64,000 nt of DNA, from contig NC_073696.1 of NCBI RefSeq assembly GCF_029784165.1, positions 39,015,858 through 39,079,857 of the forward strand, written 5' to 3'. The notes beneath the pieces are model-generated. The model worked only from the letters and a program-made list of their open reading frames with translations. It was not told the DNA's origin and did not search any database. The position numbers were made by a program, and so were the translations under genes. Positions 1-11,179 of the stretch are shown here, in pieces (the stretch's first letter is position 1; each line of letters opens with the position of its first letter). The DNA comes from Wyeomyia smithii. Lineage: Eukaryota > Arthropoda > Insecta > Diptera > Culicidae.

Positions 1-215
1 TTCCTGACTTAATTTTTTTATGTGTTTTGGAGGGTTTAATCTAAAAAGAATGAAAGAAAAAACACTTTTTTATATTTAGTGGACCCTGTGAGTCAAATAA
101 CTGAATGCGATGCTGTAGTAACTTATGTAAAATATCCAAAAATAACCCTACAGAAGTAAAAAATATATGAAGAAATGTGAGATTCGAACAGAATCGCAAA
201 AAGTACAAAAGAGTG
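1..215 (+). repeat. Dispersed repeat, inverted copy at other end of window
   Basis: Read in reverse complement, this stretch matches 63770-63976. The shared core is a TTATTTGACTCACAG block followed by an AAAACACATA-type A-rich end. The two copies are clearly diverged, roughly three quarters identical by eye. No coding frame is supported. It lies in what should be the intron of gene A. Confidence 0.6.
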
Positions 216-438
216 GTTTTGTAGCCTAAAAAATCATTTTTTCATAAATCACGTTTGGGCAACCTGAAAACATTGTTTCAGAAAGTCGAAATGATCTACT
301 AAAACACTATGAATAACATAAGCTTTTAATTTAGGGTTGACTTTTCCACCATCGATTTTTTTGGGACAGCCTAATAAATATCTCTAAGCGCTGTTTTCTC
401 AACTCAACGAAAATGGACTGATATGCGATTATAGGCAG
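216..438 (+). repeat. Probable MITE right end in intron of gene A
   Basis: The block ends with ATATGCGATTATAGGCAG at 421-438. The same terminal motif occurs at the right end of the element at 28390-29568, and as its inverted form at that element's left end. The bases just before it also resemble that element (ACTCAA, GAAAAT). A left terminus was not found in the window, so the element's start is uncertain. Confidence 0.45.
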
Positions 439-715
439 TATATATAGTTGAACAATTTTGAAAACTAATTCTTAAACTAAACTACAAATGGTAAGTTGAA
501 TTCAAAACTGGCACCACTCAAGATCAAAAGTTTCGAGAAAAAACGTATTTGAAAACCAAAAAAAAACATCGTTTCCGTAAATTCCAGCGATCCAAACAAA
601 TGCTTCACAAATTCTGATTGATTGAGTACATTTCAACACTAGTACCTCGCATTTTATTGCAATAATTCGAAACTATTCAGAATCCCGGTATAACACATTT
701 TACTTACCCTTGCAG

Positions 716-910
716 ATATTCACCGGTTTCTCAGATATGGCGACCAATGCGGCAAGCATGTTCAGCGCAGTCTCGGCAATTGTCAGTGCTTATGAAACTT
801 CGCTGACAACTCGAGTCACTACCTGCTTCACGAGTGTTGCCGGCGACATCCAGGATATAGTAACAAATATTCAAACTAGCTTTACCACCTGCCTTACCAC
901 GGGTAGTTAA
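716..910 (+). CDS. Gene A: terminal exon of TsetseEP-like secreted protein (partial)
   Basis: This is the last coding exon of a family member whose earlier exons are not in the window. A polypyrimidine-rich acceptor ending CTTGCAG is at 709-715, and the frame then opens as IFTGF and runs 64 residues to TAA. It has the same length (195 nt), acceptor phase (0) and start pattern as the last exons of genes B, C, D and F. It carries the family's final cysteine pair with exactly 21 residues between (TTCFTSV ... FTTCL) and ends TTGS. No penultimate exon can be read in 1-700, although C and D have introns of only 80 and 321 nt. The intron is therefore over 700 nt and filled with repeats, or the gene has lost its 5' part. 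It may still be functional. Confidence 0.7.
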   Translation: MFTGFSDMATNAASMFSAVSAIVSAYETSLTTRVTTCFTSVAGDIQDIVTNIQTSFTTCLTTGS

Positions 911-1076
911 AAAGTGGACCCATCCAAATTGCTCACTAAGCAGGGTTATCTAGGTTGACAGAAAAATGTTTATTTTAGATCCCCGTTTACAGGTAGTTTG
1001 GCTTAAGCTTAGAATGATACTCAATCGATCATAGTTGGTTGAAAAATACATTCGCTGATAAACGCTACGCTGTGTC

Positions 1077-1082
1077 AATAAA
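1077..1082 (+). promoter_or_regulatory. Poly(A) signal, gene A
   Basis: AATAAA lies 167 nt after the gene A stop codon, at a plausible 3'UTR distance. This single hexamer is the only evidence. Confidence 0.4.
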
Positions 1083-1283
1083 TTCACTGAATGTTGAATA
1101 TGAGTCTTTTTTTTCGTTGAGATTGAGAAAACATTCATTCAAACTGATTGCTATGCGCAGTTGATTGAAAGTGTAAAAATAAAAGAGGGATAAGCCGAGC
1201 ACAACTAGGACTGGAAAAATGGCTTTCAGTAACAAATAAATGCAACAAATGAATGGTGTAACAAAATGTTAAACAAAACAGTA

Positions 1284-1341
1284 GGGGGCCTTCCACAAAA
1301 TCGTTAAAAATCTGTCCACGTGGTATGTGGATGGCCCCTAG
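1284..1341. repeat. Short TA-flanked GGGGCC inverted-repeat element
   Basis: A TAGGGGGCC end and a GGCCCCTA end face each other about 58 bp apart, with a CCACGTGG-containing interior. This is the appearance of a small MITE or its internal-deletion product. Nothing coding is present. Confidence 0.5.
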
Positions 1342-1872
1342 ACAGAAAGTCTCTCCGAAAATAAATCCGAAAACATTTCCCCCAGAAGCATCCCCGAAAA
1401 AAATAACATCGAAAAAACCTTAAAAGCTGCTGTAATTGTACATAGTTTAACCATAATTTAACTATATTTTTCATTTAAAAAACAACAATTTTACATTTCA
1501 TGTCATTGTCCAGAACAATACAAAACATTGTGTTTGTCACTTTTATCATTAAAAAGCAGGGTTATTATATATCTTAACAGCAATCTTTTAGGGATTTTTC
1601 CCATACATTCACTGACATCACTGACAGTGTTTTCAATGATACAATTACAGTCGGTGGTAGATTCAACAAAAAAAAAAACGTTGTTAAAACATGGTAATGA
1701 CAAAACCCGTGTGCAAGCTTACAGTGATAATGCCATGTTTTTTATGATTACAATAAAAAAATGTTCATTCACTGTCCTCACCGCTGGCAGTAAGATCTTA
1801 CTAGGTTCTTATCAAAAAATCTTACGATGTATTACAAGGGAGGGAGGGGAGGTTGGAAAAGTGGAAACATAT

Positions 1873-1899
1873 GCTTACGTAATTATTGAACGGCCCCTA
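1873..1899 (-). repeat. Fragment of GGGGCCGTTCAATAATTACG repeat
   Basis: On the minus strand this reads TAGGGGCCGTTCAATAATTA, a terminus with the same GGGGCC start as 1284-1341. It ends a purine-rich tract (1840-1860). The element's other end is unclear. Confidence 0.4.
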
Positions 1900-4267
1900 A
1901 GACGAAAAAGTGTAAGGAACAAGAGACTGCTCGGCACCAGTGATGGCATGAACTCGTGCAAAGTTGAACTGAGTAACACTTTTCCAGACTTAAATCCAAC
2001 TCGAATCCGCTTCCTCTCGATAGTTTGAGTTTTTTTGCATCGCACACTCTGATCGATTGAGTTCAAATGCGTGCAATGCATGCAGTGCACGATGTATCCA
2101 ACGATGCAGGCGATGATGTGACGAGATGAGTTTTGTTTTTAGATCGAATTTATGCTTTCAAAGGACGATGCAACAAACTGTTGCAGCAGACGCGGCGTGA
2201 ATTTCATCGCAATTCGATTTTTATGCAATTGTTATTATGCAGGATTCAAACTCAAATCTAACTCAAGTGTAATGCACTGTTAGTAGGGTTTACGTGCAAA
2301 CCGAAAATAAATGTGCAAGCAAGATTTAAAACTCACCTGGATACGAGTGCAAAATCACACTGCCTACTCTGCTCGGCACTTTACCGAAAACCTTTGTGCA
2401 CAGAAAAGCAAACTCGGTAATAGAGTGGCTGTGTACTAAGGGGTGTGGTTATCGCACACAGAATGTTATATACAACCATACATAAGTATAAGATGAATGG
2501 CAAAGTAGAAACATTCGTGTATGGGGAACAAAACGGCAATGTTATATTCGAAAAACATTTCTTGTCGGCTATCTATTTTGCCAATACCACCACTGTCATA
2601 GAGGAACGCTCTCGAATGTCATCAAAAAACTGTCATCGCTTGGTACATTTTTCCCCTGGCTGCCATACAAATAAAACGCAAGTATATGTATAACCCGAGA
2701 ACTAACCAAGCGAATGTAGTCAAATTTGGCATGCGCGAAAAATGATTCTATGATGAAATTGCCAATTTTTCCTTTTAAAACAATCAATTCAAAATTGATC
2801 AGGGTGATGCACAAACGCTAAAAATCGACTCCAAATCGACTCAGAGGCCAGAAATTGACTCCACACACTAGAGTTCGGAAAAAGTGGCAGAGCTGTGTGA
2901 AGGCGAATAATAAGAGCATTCAGAGTACAATATTTCCACCTTTTTCATTCTATTGTATCCCTCAAACAGCATGCTTTGACAAAAAAAATTAATACCGTGC
3001 CGATAGCGGTGTGAATCTCTCGTTTGTTCAAATATCAACTAGGGTAGGGAACATGTTTTGAGCAGCTTTAGGGGTCGCCTGTGTATTGAGACGAAATACT
3101 TGAAATCTGTAAGGTGAAATACAAACATAAGTATATAAATTTGTTCTCTATCTTTTTTTCTGTCAGCATTTGTTTTCAGATTCTTTAACCGATTCAGCAA
3201 ACTTTGACAATATCAATTAAAGTTTCATATCGAGGCACATTATTCCGATCACCCCGAACCTTTTAAGCAGTTTGCATGTTTTGCAGGGGAAAAATTGCAT
3301 CGAAACAAGGCCTAGTTATACACGTGTTTTCCAGTATCTGTTGCTTAACAAAATTTTCTGAAAAAGGGATTTTTGTTCGGGTTCCCAGCAAGTCCCAGCA
3401 AAAATTCACCCACCATTGGAAAGGTTATGTGTTTCTGAATATTGTAATTGCGATCAATGTGAAGTTGGAACGTTCAGATATGCTGATTTTTTTTCTACTG
3501 AATGAGTGCATTTATCATGCCTTTTTCATACATCCATTGTAAAAATTTTATTGTTTTTTTTTTTATATTGTGTAATAACTTGCCGAGCTTTCTTCAGAAA
3601 TACCTTATTCGGGTTGATGAGGCACTCTAACATTCGATTGATAAAAGGTTTCTGTTTTTGGAGGAAAAACTTGAAGAAACTCTCAAATATTACCACAAGA
3701 TATAAAAACAATGATCGCAGTGGTCCAAATCTCTCAAAAAAATCCTCAAATGTCCTCCAAAAAACACTCGATCTTTAAAATGTCACCACAAAAAATTTTA
3801 AATTGACCACACAGACTTCATACTCAAAGTTCTTCTTTCTTTCAAAATCTAAGTTTTGTGGATTAAAAAATTGGAAAGGTTAGAATGATTTACTGAGTGA
3901 TGGGTGTAGATTGTTAGTTGAGTGAAAAATGAGCCAGAAACTAAAAGTTATGAAACGAAAGGAGTGCACTTTTGCGGCCATTTCTCAGACGTATTTTCAA
4001 GCAATTACCTAACTGTCAGTGTGTGTGAACATATATAGGAATAACAATCTCGTGAGTCAAGTTTTTAACTATTGTTATGGCCTTTTATCAAAATTGTTTG
4101 GCAAGCAGTTTCATTTCATTTCAGAAGTAGTAGGTACAATTATTGTTGTTTACACAAACTCTTCCGCTATGAATAGAGGCTCGAGTTAAAAATATATGTA
4201 TTAGTGTTTGTATTTGCAAAAGTATCGTCGCACCAAGTACAAGACAGTATGCACTATACTTATATAT
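1900..4267. other. No gene recognised
   Basis: AT-rich sequence with frequent stops in all frames. The longest open frames are under 100 codons, have no recognisable domain, and cross low-complexity T or A runs. No RNA gene or clear element boundary was found. Confidence 0.5.
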
Positions 4268-4269
4268 TA

Positions 4270-4771
4270 CAGTCATACCTCGATATAAGGCAACCTGGAT
4301 ATAAGGCAACCTGGATATAAGGCAACCTCGATATAACGTAACTCGATATAACGTAACTTTTTAAAATGTATTGAAATTGAAAATAAATGATACAGTAACT
4401 GTTTTTGGGCTATAAATTGCTTCAAAAAATATTTGTAGTAAGTTTTTAAACCAATGAAACCGATAAGAAAATTGTCCAAAATGGGCATAAGGAAGATTTA
4501 AAAATACTAATAGGTAATGGGAAATAGATTTTCACGCATCTTTGAGTAACCTCTTGTATCAATTAAAAAAAAAATATTTTTTTTGCTTCTGAAGATATTT
4601 CTAAATAGGCATAAGAGAGGTTTAAAAATACTGATAGGTTATGGAAAATAGGTTTTCGCGCATCTTTGAGTAACCATTAATATTCTTGCATAAATTTAAA
4701 AAAAAAATTTTTTGCCTCGATATAACGTAATGAAAATAAAAATAAAGTTGCTTTATATCGAGGTATGACTG
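4270..4771. mobile_element. 502-bp pogo/Tc1-type MITE
   Basis: Terminal inverted repeats begin CAGTCATACCTCGATATAA at both ends, and TA dinucleotides sit immediately outside (4268-4269 and 4772-4773), as expected for a Tc1/mariner or pogo-type target duplication. Just inside the left end the subterminal unit GGATATAAGGCAACCT is tandemly repeated. There is no transposase frame, so it is non-autonomous. Confidence 0.85.
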
Positions 4772-5200
4772 TATTTTTTATTCGATACAGTAAATCGATA
4801 CAAATAAAATCAATCAATATTAATACAGGGTTTATTTTGTATGCAATCGAAGCGGCAAATTTGATATCTGTCCAGTGCTTTCCTTATTATTGTTTGAGGC
4901 AGGAGATACGGACTACGGTTGACAGGCTACAGAACCATTTGTTCTCAGTGAGCCTGTCTGAAAATTGAAGGAACAAAACTCTTGTGTATGTGTTTGCTAT
5001 CGATGCCACCTATTAACGTACAAAGCGGATAAGGTTGTGTCCTCCTCCCGAAAAAGATAATTTATTAAAATTCTTTTTTTGAGCCACAGAAAGCAGCCCA
5101 ACAACCATCATTGACATGTCTTAGCTTGGTCTCATAGTACTTCTTTTTACCTTTGTTATACTAAACAAAGGTTATAAAATCGGTCGAAAAACGTAAAATA

Positions 5201-5741
5201 CAGGCCCCGTTCGATTTTGGCAACACGTCAAAATTTTTCATGTTGCCAAAATCGAACCATGCCAAAAACGAACGGTTTATTTTCACCATAGTTTTTTTTT
5301 ACTTTTTTGTGTGCTATGATGACTTAGACTCTAGGGATGGCTACCACTAGTTTTTGGATTCTAAGTCGTTATAGGTTTTGGTACATTAATCCGGAAGTAT
5401 CCGGAACACAACCGGAATAGGTCCGCAAGTGGCCAATGGCGACCTAGACACTTATTATGACCACCAAAATATTTAGAGGCATGGTAAATATGATAGGCAT
5501 GGTAATCATTGTTTTGGTCATAGCCATTATATTATCGGAACATGTTCCGACCATGTATCCGGAACCAGAGGACCGATTCCGGCCATCCTCCTTGGCAACA
5601 TTAGGGACCATAATACCTTTCTCTTGGCGGTTATTGAACTTAAATTGGCTAAAGTAAAATCGAGAAAACAAAAGAATATGAATAAAAAAAACCGTTCGTT
5701 TTTGGTTAAAAACGAAACGTGCCAAAATCGAACTGGGTCTG
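5201..5741. mobile_element. 541-bp pogo-type MITE, second family
   Basis: The ends read CAGGCCCCGTTCGATTTT and, in reverse complement, CAGACCCAGTTCGATTTT, followed by TGGCA in both. TA flanks each end (5199-5200 and 5742-5743). Inside each end there is a further copy of the CGTTCG..TTTTGGC motif, so termini are reiterated. The interior has no transposase similarity; open frames there are short and on both strands. Confidence 0.8.
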
Positions 5742-5743
5742 TA

Positions 5744-5860
5744 GATCCGAAGACCAGAGGGCTGAGTGGTATGAACCATTCGACTCTGCTCGACGAACTG
5801 AGCAATGTCCGTTTGTATGTATGTGTGTTGTTTGTATGTACGTGACGCAAAATACTAACG
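5744..5860 (+). repeat. Dispersed repeat, inverted relative to 44880-44960
   Basis: The run from the GAGTGGTATGAACC region through CGACGAACTGAGCAATG and a (GTAT)n-like microsatellite matches, in reverse complement, the block near 44880-44960 (ATACATACATAC, then TGCTCAGTTCGTCGA, then GTGGTATATGACATTCGG). It is non-coding. Confidence 0.5.
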
Positions 5861-7254
5861 CACCTTTCTTATAGAACGCAATATCCATTTTTAATGATTT
5901 TATATACAAATGAAAGCTACTGTGCTCCCCCAGAATGCTACCGAGTGGATTTTTGATTATTGACTTAGATTTTGAGATGCTGTTCAAAGAGAGTTGTCTT
6001 ACATAAGATATTTAACTTTAAACACAAAATGTATTTGTTGAAGGCCAAATGTTGTGTTCCAATCGACTCAGTTTGTCTATAAATATGTTGCTAATATGTA
6101 TGTGTAGTATATCAAAATCGAACAAAAAAAAAACAAAAAAAAATCCCACCTCTCTCACAGAATGCATTATTCGAATTAAGTGTTTAAAAGTGCAAATGGA
6201 ATCTCCAAAGCCTTTTGAAAATCGTACTGAGCGATTTTCCATTGTTTGCTTGAATTTTTGAATATTTACCAAAGAGTTTTTAGACATGAAATATTTTACT
6301 TTTTGGATTATTCCTCTCTCTATCCTTTATTTCTATCTCTCTCCTTTTCTCTCTCTTTCTCCGCTCTATTTTTTTTTTGTTCCAAAAGCTATTAATTCCT
6401 CAAAAGATACTAAGAGTAAAAGACATCTGAGCATAATGTTCATACTTTGTGTAGTTCGTCCTAACTGGTTTAAATTATTAAACCTTCTATTCTTAATAGC
6501 TTTTTACTAACAATTTTAAATAGATTTCAGAAGAAATAGCAATACTTATTTAAGTCCGGTTATCATTTGCTTGATACACTAAGCTTTTGTATAATATAAA
6601 TATTGCTTTCTATTTTAAAGGTCAGTGCAAACAAAGTATCTATGTTATCCCAATTCTTGTTTTGACAGCAAGTTCTATAAAGTTCTGCAAGTGTTTCAGA
6701 TTTTTCCATACAGCCTAGGCCTTCAACAAGAGTTACGTTCCCGAGTAGACTTTAAACAGCCAAAATCCTTAATTCTTGCGAAAAACCTCAATTTTTAATA
6801 AAAAATGCATTTGAAATAGAATTATATTAACAACTTTCAACAGCATCTGAAATGTCAATTCCCAGACATTTCAACAGCAGTTATAGGAATTTCAATGAAA
6901 TCTTTTAGCACCTGATCCTCACAGATTTCATCAAGATTTTTGTTGATTTCTTGAAATAATCACACGTGTGATTCTAGAAGCTTTTCTATGGTAACAAAGC
7001 ATTTAACGCGTTCCTGTACTCTGAACTATAATTTCTTTAGAGCAAGTTTGTAGGACTTTGCTGCAATTCGTAAGAAATATTCGATGCTAACCCATAATCT
7101 ATAATCATTATGTTCTTTTCTGGCTCTTCTTATGGGGAATCATACCAATAGTATGATTGATGTAAAAAATATGTAAATAAACTCTTGTCAACTGCTCATA
7201 AAATATGTTTAAATAATGTTTCTCTTATGCAAAAAAGTTGTCATTCACAAAGAA
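5861..7254. other. No gene recognised; 5' flank of gene B
   Basis: AT-rich intergenic sequence. The only notable feature is a pyrimidine-rich CTCTCT tract near 6313-6365. No open frame with family similarity and no element termini were identified. Confidence 0.5.
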
Positions 7255-7322
7255 ATTTAAATATAAAAGAAAGTTCGCACTCTATTTAAATATAAAAGAA
7301 AGTTCGCACTCGTTTTGGCACA
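7255..7322 (+). promoter_or_regulatory. Tandemly duplicated TATA box of gene B
   Basis: A 29-bp unit containing TATAAAAGAAAG is present twice in tandem (7255-7283 and 7284-7312, one mismatch). From the second TATAAAAG (7291) an Inr-like CACAG lies about 31 nt downstream (A at 7322), the spacing expected for an insect TATA promoter. The ATG follows at 7379. Whether both boxes are used is unknown. Confidence 0.55.
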
Positions 7323-7378
7323 GAGTGACTTTCGCTGCCAATTCAGTAGAATCAGTGGAGCACGATAGAAGCGGTGCT

Positions 7379-9499
7379 ATGAAGAAGTTTCTCGCGACCA
7401 TTGGCATAGTCAATGGTAGTTTAGGTGTGAAATATTCGATTTCAACTTTATACCAAGTGAATTCAGCCATTGGATCTGGTGTCAAATCGCTGCAGAAAGC
7501 GATCGCTAACATGAAGATAGATCCAGCTGCAGATACAACTGGGCCAGTAACTGCTATGCAGTTGATAGGAACCGATTTGACAAAATCTCTAAATAAGCTG
7601 TTTAATACAATTGAAACTGCGATATCTGCAACTTGTTGTGTTCCATGTTTTGAGATTAACAGTGTGCTGAGAGCCTTGGGGCATGCGGAAAACGCTATCC
7701 ATACCGCAACATCAGATGCAACTGCATTGAAAACTATTGTTAAGGCTACCACATTCACATCGCTATCCGATGCCTTGTATTCCATAACAGAAGCACTTTG
7801 GGGCAGAACTTCTGCTTTTACTCACCTAGAAACCTTGATGATGCAAGTTACGGTTGCAAAACCTGCGTACACATCGTCGAATATAACTAAAATTATTACC
7901 TCGGCTGTTGCGGCAGCAATCACCAAACCAATAAAAACTCTAGTCAGTGGAATAACATCCACAGGTTCTATAATCACTTCTGTCACTGCTGATGTAAGAA
8001 ACATAGTATCCATTATTTCTAAAACAAATACAACAACCAACGCAGGAGTAGCCGCTTTGGTACAACCATGGAAATCATTTAATAACACCGTGAACGCTAC
8101 AATAACATCGATCGTCAATAACTCGGCCATTACTCTTTCCGGCATTAAGGCATCGTACAACTCCATTCTGGCTAAGGCAAATCCTACAATGACAGAGATA
8201 TAGACGATCTAAACTTCTTCTTCAAGTTTATAGCGGCATCTCGAACGATTGCACTTTCTACAATATCAGAGGCGACTGCAACTGCATTAAATACTATTCA
8301 AACCACTCTAACTGCACAGGAAGCGATCATCACACCGACAATTATCAAGGCAGCTATCACCATCACTTCGGCCGCCTTGAAAAGCGAAAGTAAATTTGCC
8401 TCGACATGTATGTTAAAGTACGCTGCCATGCTGCAAGAAGTCAGTGTCTCGATGCAACGCTTTTCGTACTGCGTGTCTTCCGAAAGCACTAGCGCATCGA
8501 CGATGGCGTCTACTGTGTCACAGGAGCTCAACAGTATATTATCCGCCATGAGTTCACCAGCCTATAAACTCAACCTCTGCTTGATTACGAACGGGCAGTG
8601 CACTGCAACGGTAAGTTTGTATGATTTGGTCGATACCACAAGCTAGTAAATTTAAAGACATCTACTTTTGCACTCGAGAGACTTCAATGCCGCAGTAACG
8701 AACCAGTATCCGTTTAGAATAGATATATAATTACTACATACATGAACAATCGCAGTTTTTTCATGATGATTTTCATCAACAGTAAAACTCTCAATCAGCA
8801 AAATATTTGTGATAGCATAAGTAGAGTGAATTAATCTGTCCTCTCTCATAAAGCTTGCAATTACTACCAAAAAACTTCTGAATTCCTCTTCTGTTGAGCT
8901 TTTGGTTTTTAGTTGGATAGTGATCATTATTTTCTTTGTTAAATGTAAATGAGGTGAAATATTCTTATAAAAATATGATTGAAAAATCTTGGTAAAAAAT
9001 GCTCAGTTGAATGATACAGAAAGTCAAGTTCCAAAAACGGAATGTAAGCCTTGCTCTAAAACCTAAGTTTTTTTAATCAATTATAGTATATTTGACACTG
9101 CACGATTGCTCTAATATGGCTCAAAATATTTTCGAATCATTTGCGAAAGGGCTGGTGTTTGACACATTGGCGAAGCAATTAGACCGATAAAAAATAACCA
9201 TAATAAGACAAAAACTTATTCTCCACGAAGGCAGATTGATTTTCATCGTAATTTATTCGAAAATTTTAAACTTTGTAATCAACACATTTTTCTTGTACTT
9301 GCAGCTGTTCCTCAACTTAGCGGTGTTAGAAGCGGACGGATTACGTTTCTTCAATGTAGTCTCATCAATTGCCAGTATCTATGAAACTACGATGACGCTT
9401 CGGGTAGATACCTGCCTCTCAAGTGTTTCCGGTGATATCGAGGGTGTAGTAGCAAAAGTTCTTGCGAGTTTTACCAACTGCCTTAAAACGGGTAGTTGA
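7379..9499 (+). pseudogene. Gene B: frameshifted TsetseEP-like secreted protein gene
   Basis: Homologous along its length to genes C and D. Exon 1 starts MKKFLATIGIV, where the signal peptide is shorter and weaker than in relatives, then reads GSLGVKYSIS (compare ADLGLKVSIT in C). The frame closes at TAG 8201-8203. Family similarity continues in the -1 frame from about 8190 (DIDDLNFF, matching the GDM/GDI..LNT block of C and D) to the donor ACG|GTAAGT at 8610. Exon 2 (9305-9499, 195 nt) starts LFLNLAV and ends TGS, with 21 residues between its two cysteines. The Cys1-Cys4 pattern KY...C and C-x6-C is intact. The intron is 694 nt and carries a SINE tail. One small lesion in an otherwise intact gene suggests recent pseudogenisation; a sequencing error cannot be excluded. 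Confidence 0.75.
9020..9056 (+). repeat. SINE 3' tail remnant in gene B intron
   Basis: The stretch AAGTCAAGTTCC ... CGGAATGTAAGCC ... TTGCT resembles the 3' tail of a common mosquito tRNA-derived SINE. The family seems the same as the remnant at 48890-49012. Only the tail is visible. Confidence 0.4.
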
Positions 9500-9899
9500 A
9501 TAAACGACACTCGGGAAGACTTGCAGCTAGCCGACATACAGTGAAATGGTTCTTTCGGTAAGGTTACTATAAGAATGCTGAAAAAATCTGCCGAAGTAGT
9601 GCGATAGTAGACATATAGCGCAAATGTTCATTTTAGAAACTATTTTAGAAACTCATTAAACCAAAGTCCAGTTGTACCAGATTAAAAGATAGATTCACTA
9701 CTAGTAGAATACGTTGTTGACTCTTGTTCACTTATGTTGAAAGAAAAATTCGGTGTAATGTGGAGATCGAGAAACCATGTGTTCAAATTAAGGTCAAAGC
9801 TCAAAAATTTCAGCACGGTGCATTGGTGCAATGAAGACAAAATAACTACCACAAATAAACACAACTTTCGCAGGAAAATAATAGTTTCTATTTGTGCCA
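9500..9899. other. No gene recognised; 3' flank of gene B
   Basis: Intergenic AT-rich DNA. Small open frames on both strands overlap each other and show no domain. No clear AATAAA close to the gene B stop was noted. Confidence 0.4.
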
Positions 9900-10187
9900 A
9901 CTACCGACGCCCGGGGAGGCGACTCCACTCAGGACCCTAGCTAACGACTCGTTGATTAACAGACAGGCGCCAACGGCTTTACTTCCTCATGCGATGGAAG
10001 GCATGTCCAGCGATTTTTCGCCTCAGAAAATCTCCTGGTGTCGGCTAGAGTTAATTCTAGACCAGTCGGGTTAGTTGAGAATGGGTCACGCCCACAACAA
10101 TCGACACATATGTCAGCGTTGGGATTCGAACCCAGGCCACCAGCGTGGTTGGCGGAGACGTTACCAACTACGCTAGCCACACCCCTC
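9900..10187 (-). mobile_element. tRNA-derived SINE (Feilai-like)
   Basis: On the minus strand a GGTGTGGC start leads into an A-box-like TGGCTAGCGTAGTTGG (10179-10164) and a B-box GGGTTCGAATCCC (10133-10121), spaced as in an RNA polymerase III promoter. A roughly 230-nt tRNA-unrelated body follows. No cloverleaf or mature tRNA 3' end is apparent, so this is a SINE and not a tRNA gene. The family name is from general knowledge and uncertain. It abuts the mariner remnant at 10190. Confidence 0.7.
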
Positions 10188-10189
10188 TC

Positions 10190-10880
10190 GTTTGCGGTTT
10201 GCTCTACAGCGTATCAAAATTTTGCTCGCGCAACAAGAAAATCCGACGTTTTCGCACGCCAAGTTGGCAAAATAGCTGAATGTGGTCAAATCTATCGTGC
10301 AAAACCTCTGAAAAGTGTTCGGGGAGCGTCTGTCGACCACCGGGAAGCCTGAAAGCGGCGACAATTTAAATTCGGACGTGGCTGCGACAACGAAGAAGAT
10401 GGCGGCAAAAAACAAGCGGAATCTTAACCTCTCCATCCGGAACGTCACTGGCCAACTCAATGTCTCCCATACCACTGTGCAGCGGGCAAAAAAAAGAGTT
10501 GAAGACGTTTAAGGAGGTGAAGGGGGCGATCCGAGATTACTAACAAAACACATCGGCAAAGCAGCAGTCCTGAAAGCTGTATACGAATCTGTTCACAAAG
10601 TTCGTCTTTGTGTCGTCATGCTCATGGATTACGGAACTTATGTATGTGAAGGTTGATTTCATGCAACTTCCGGGACAGGAGTTTCATACCACATCAGGAA
10701 AAGGAAAGGTTACCGAAAAAAACACCTTGTCTGGCAGGTCCACTGCATCTAAAAAGCGTTATTTTTATCACTACAAGAACCAACAATCAAGAGTCCAGAG
10801 ATCACAATCCTCCCAACAGCCCAGAACTTAGCCCTCTCGAATTGTATTGGGCCCTGGTCGAACGATATTATGAATTTTGA
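10190..10880 (+). pseudogene. Tc1/mariner transposase remnant
   Basis: Frames 10038-10352 and 10315-10512 together show the N-terminal DNA-binding half, including a helix-turn-helix close to SIRNVTGQLNVSHTTVQRA. Further downstream (10610-10880) the frame carries NPPNSPELSPLELYW, which matches the region around the third acidic catalytic residue of Tc1/mariner enzymes. Several frameshifts and stops separate these pieces and the middle of the catalytic domain is largely missing. Dead remnant. Confidence 0.75.
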
Positions 10881-11179
10881 CTAAAAGAAACAAATTTTTG
10901 GTTGATCAATTTTTGCACCTTCAGTCTTTATGCGCTTGAATATTGGATCGATAACTATAATTTTGCATGATATCACATAGCCTCAATTGCGTGAAAGCAC
11001 CACGTTCGCGATAATGAACATTGATCATCAATTCCAAAAGAAAAATACAAAGGTTAAAACGTATGGTTCCGCGTATACCATTTCAATACCTCCCGAAAAC
11101 TTTTCGTTTGATTTCAAACGTCTGTGAACGTCTGTCCGTGTGTCTCTCAGTAGTGGCATATCCATGCCTCTTGCAGAGA

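Noticed and set aside
1528..2028. 166-codon open frame
   Set aside because: Crosses A-runs and a GGGGCC-type repeat end, no domain, no splice or family support; an antisense frame of similar quality overlaps.
10115..10180. tRNA-like A and B boxes as a tRNA gene
   Set aside because: No plausible cloverleaf or acceptor stem, and a long unrelated 3' body follows; better explained as a SINE.
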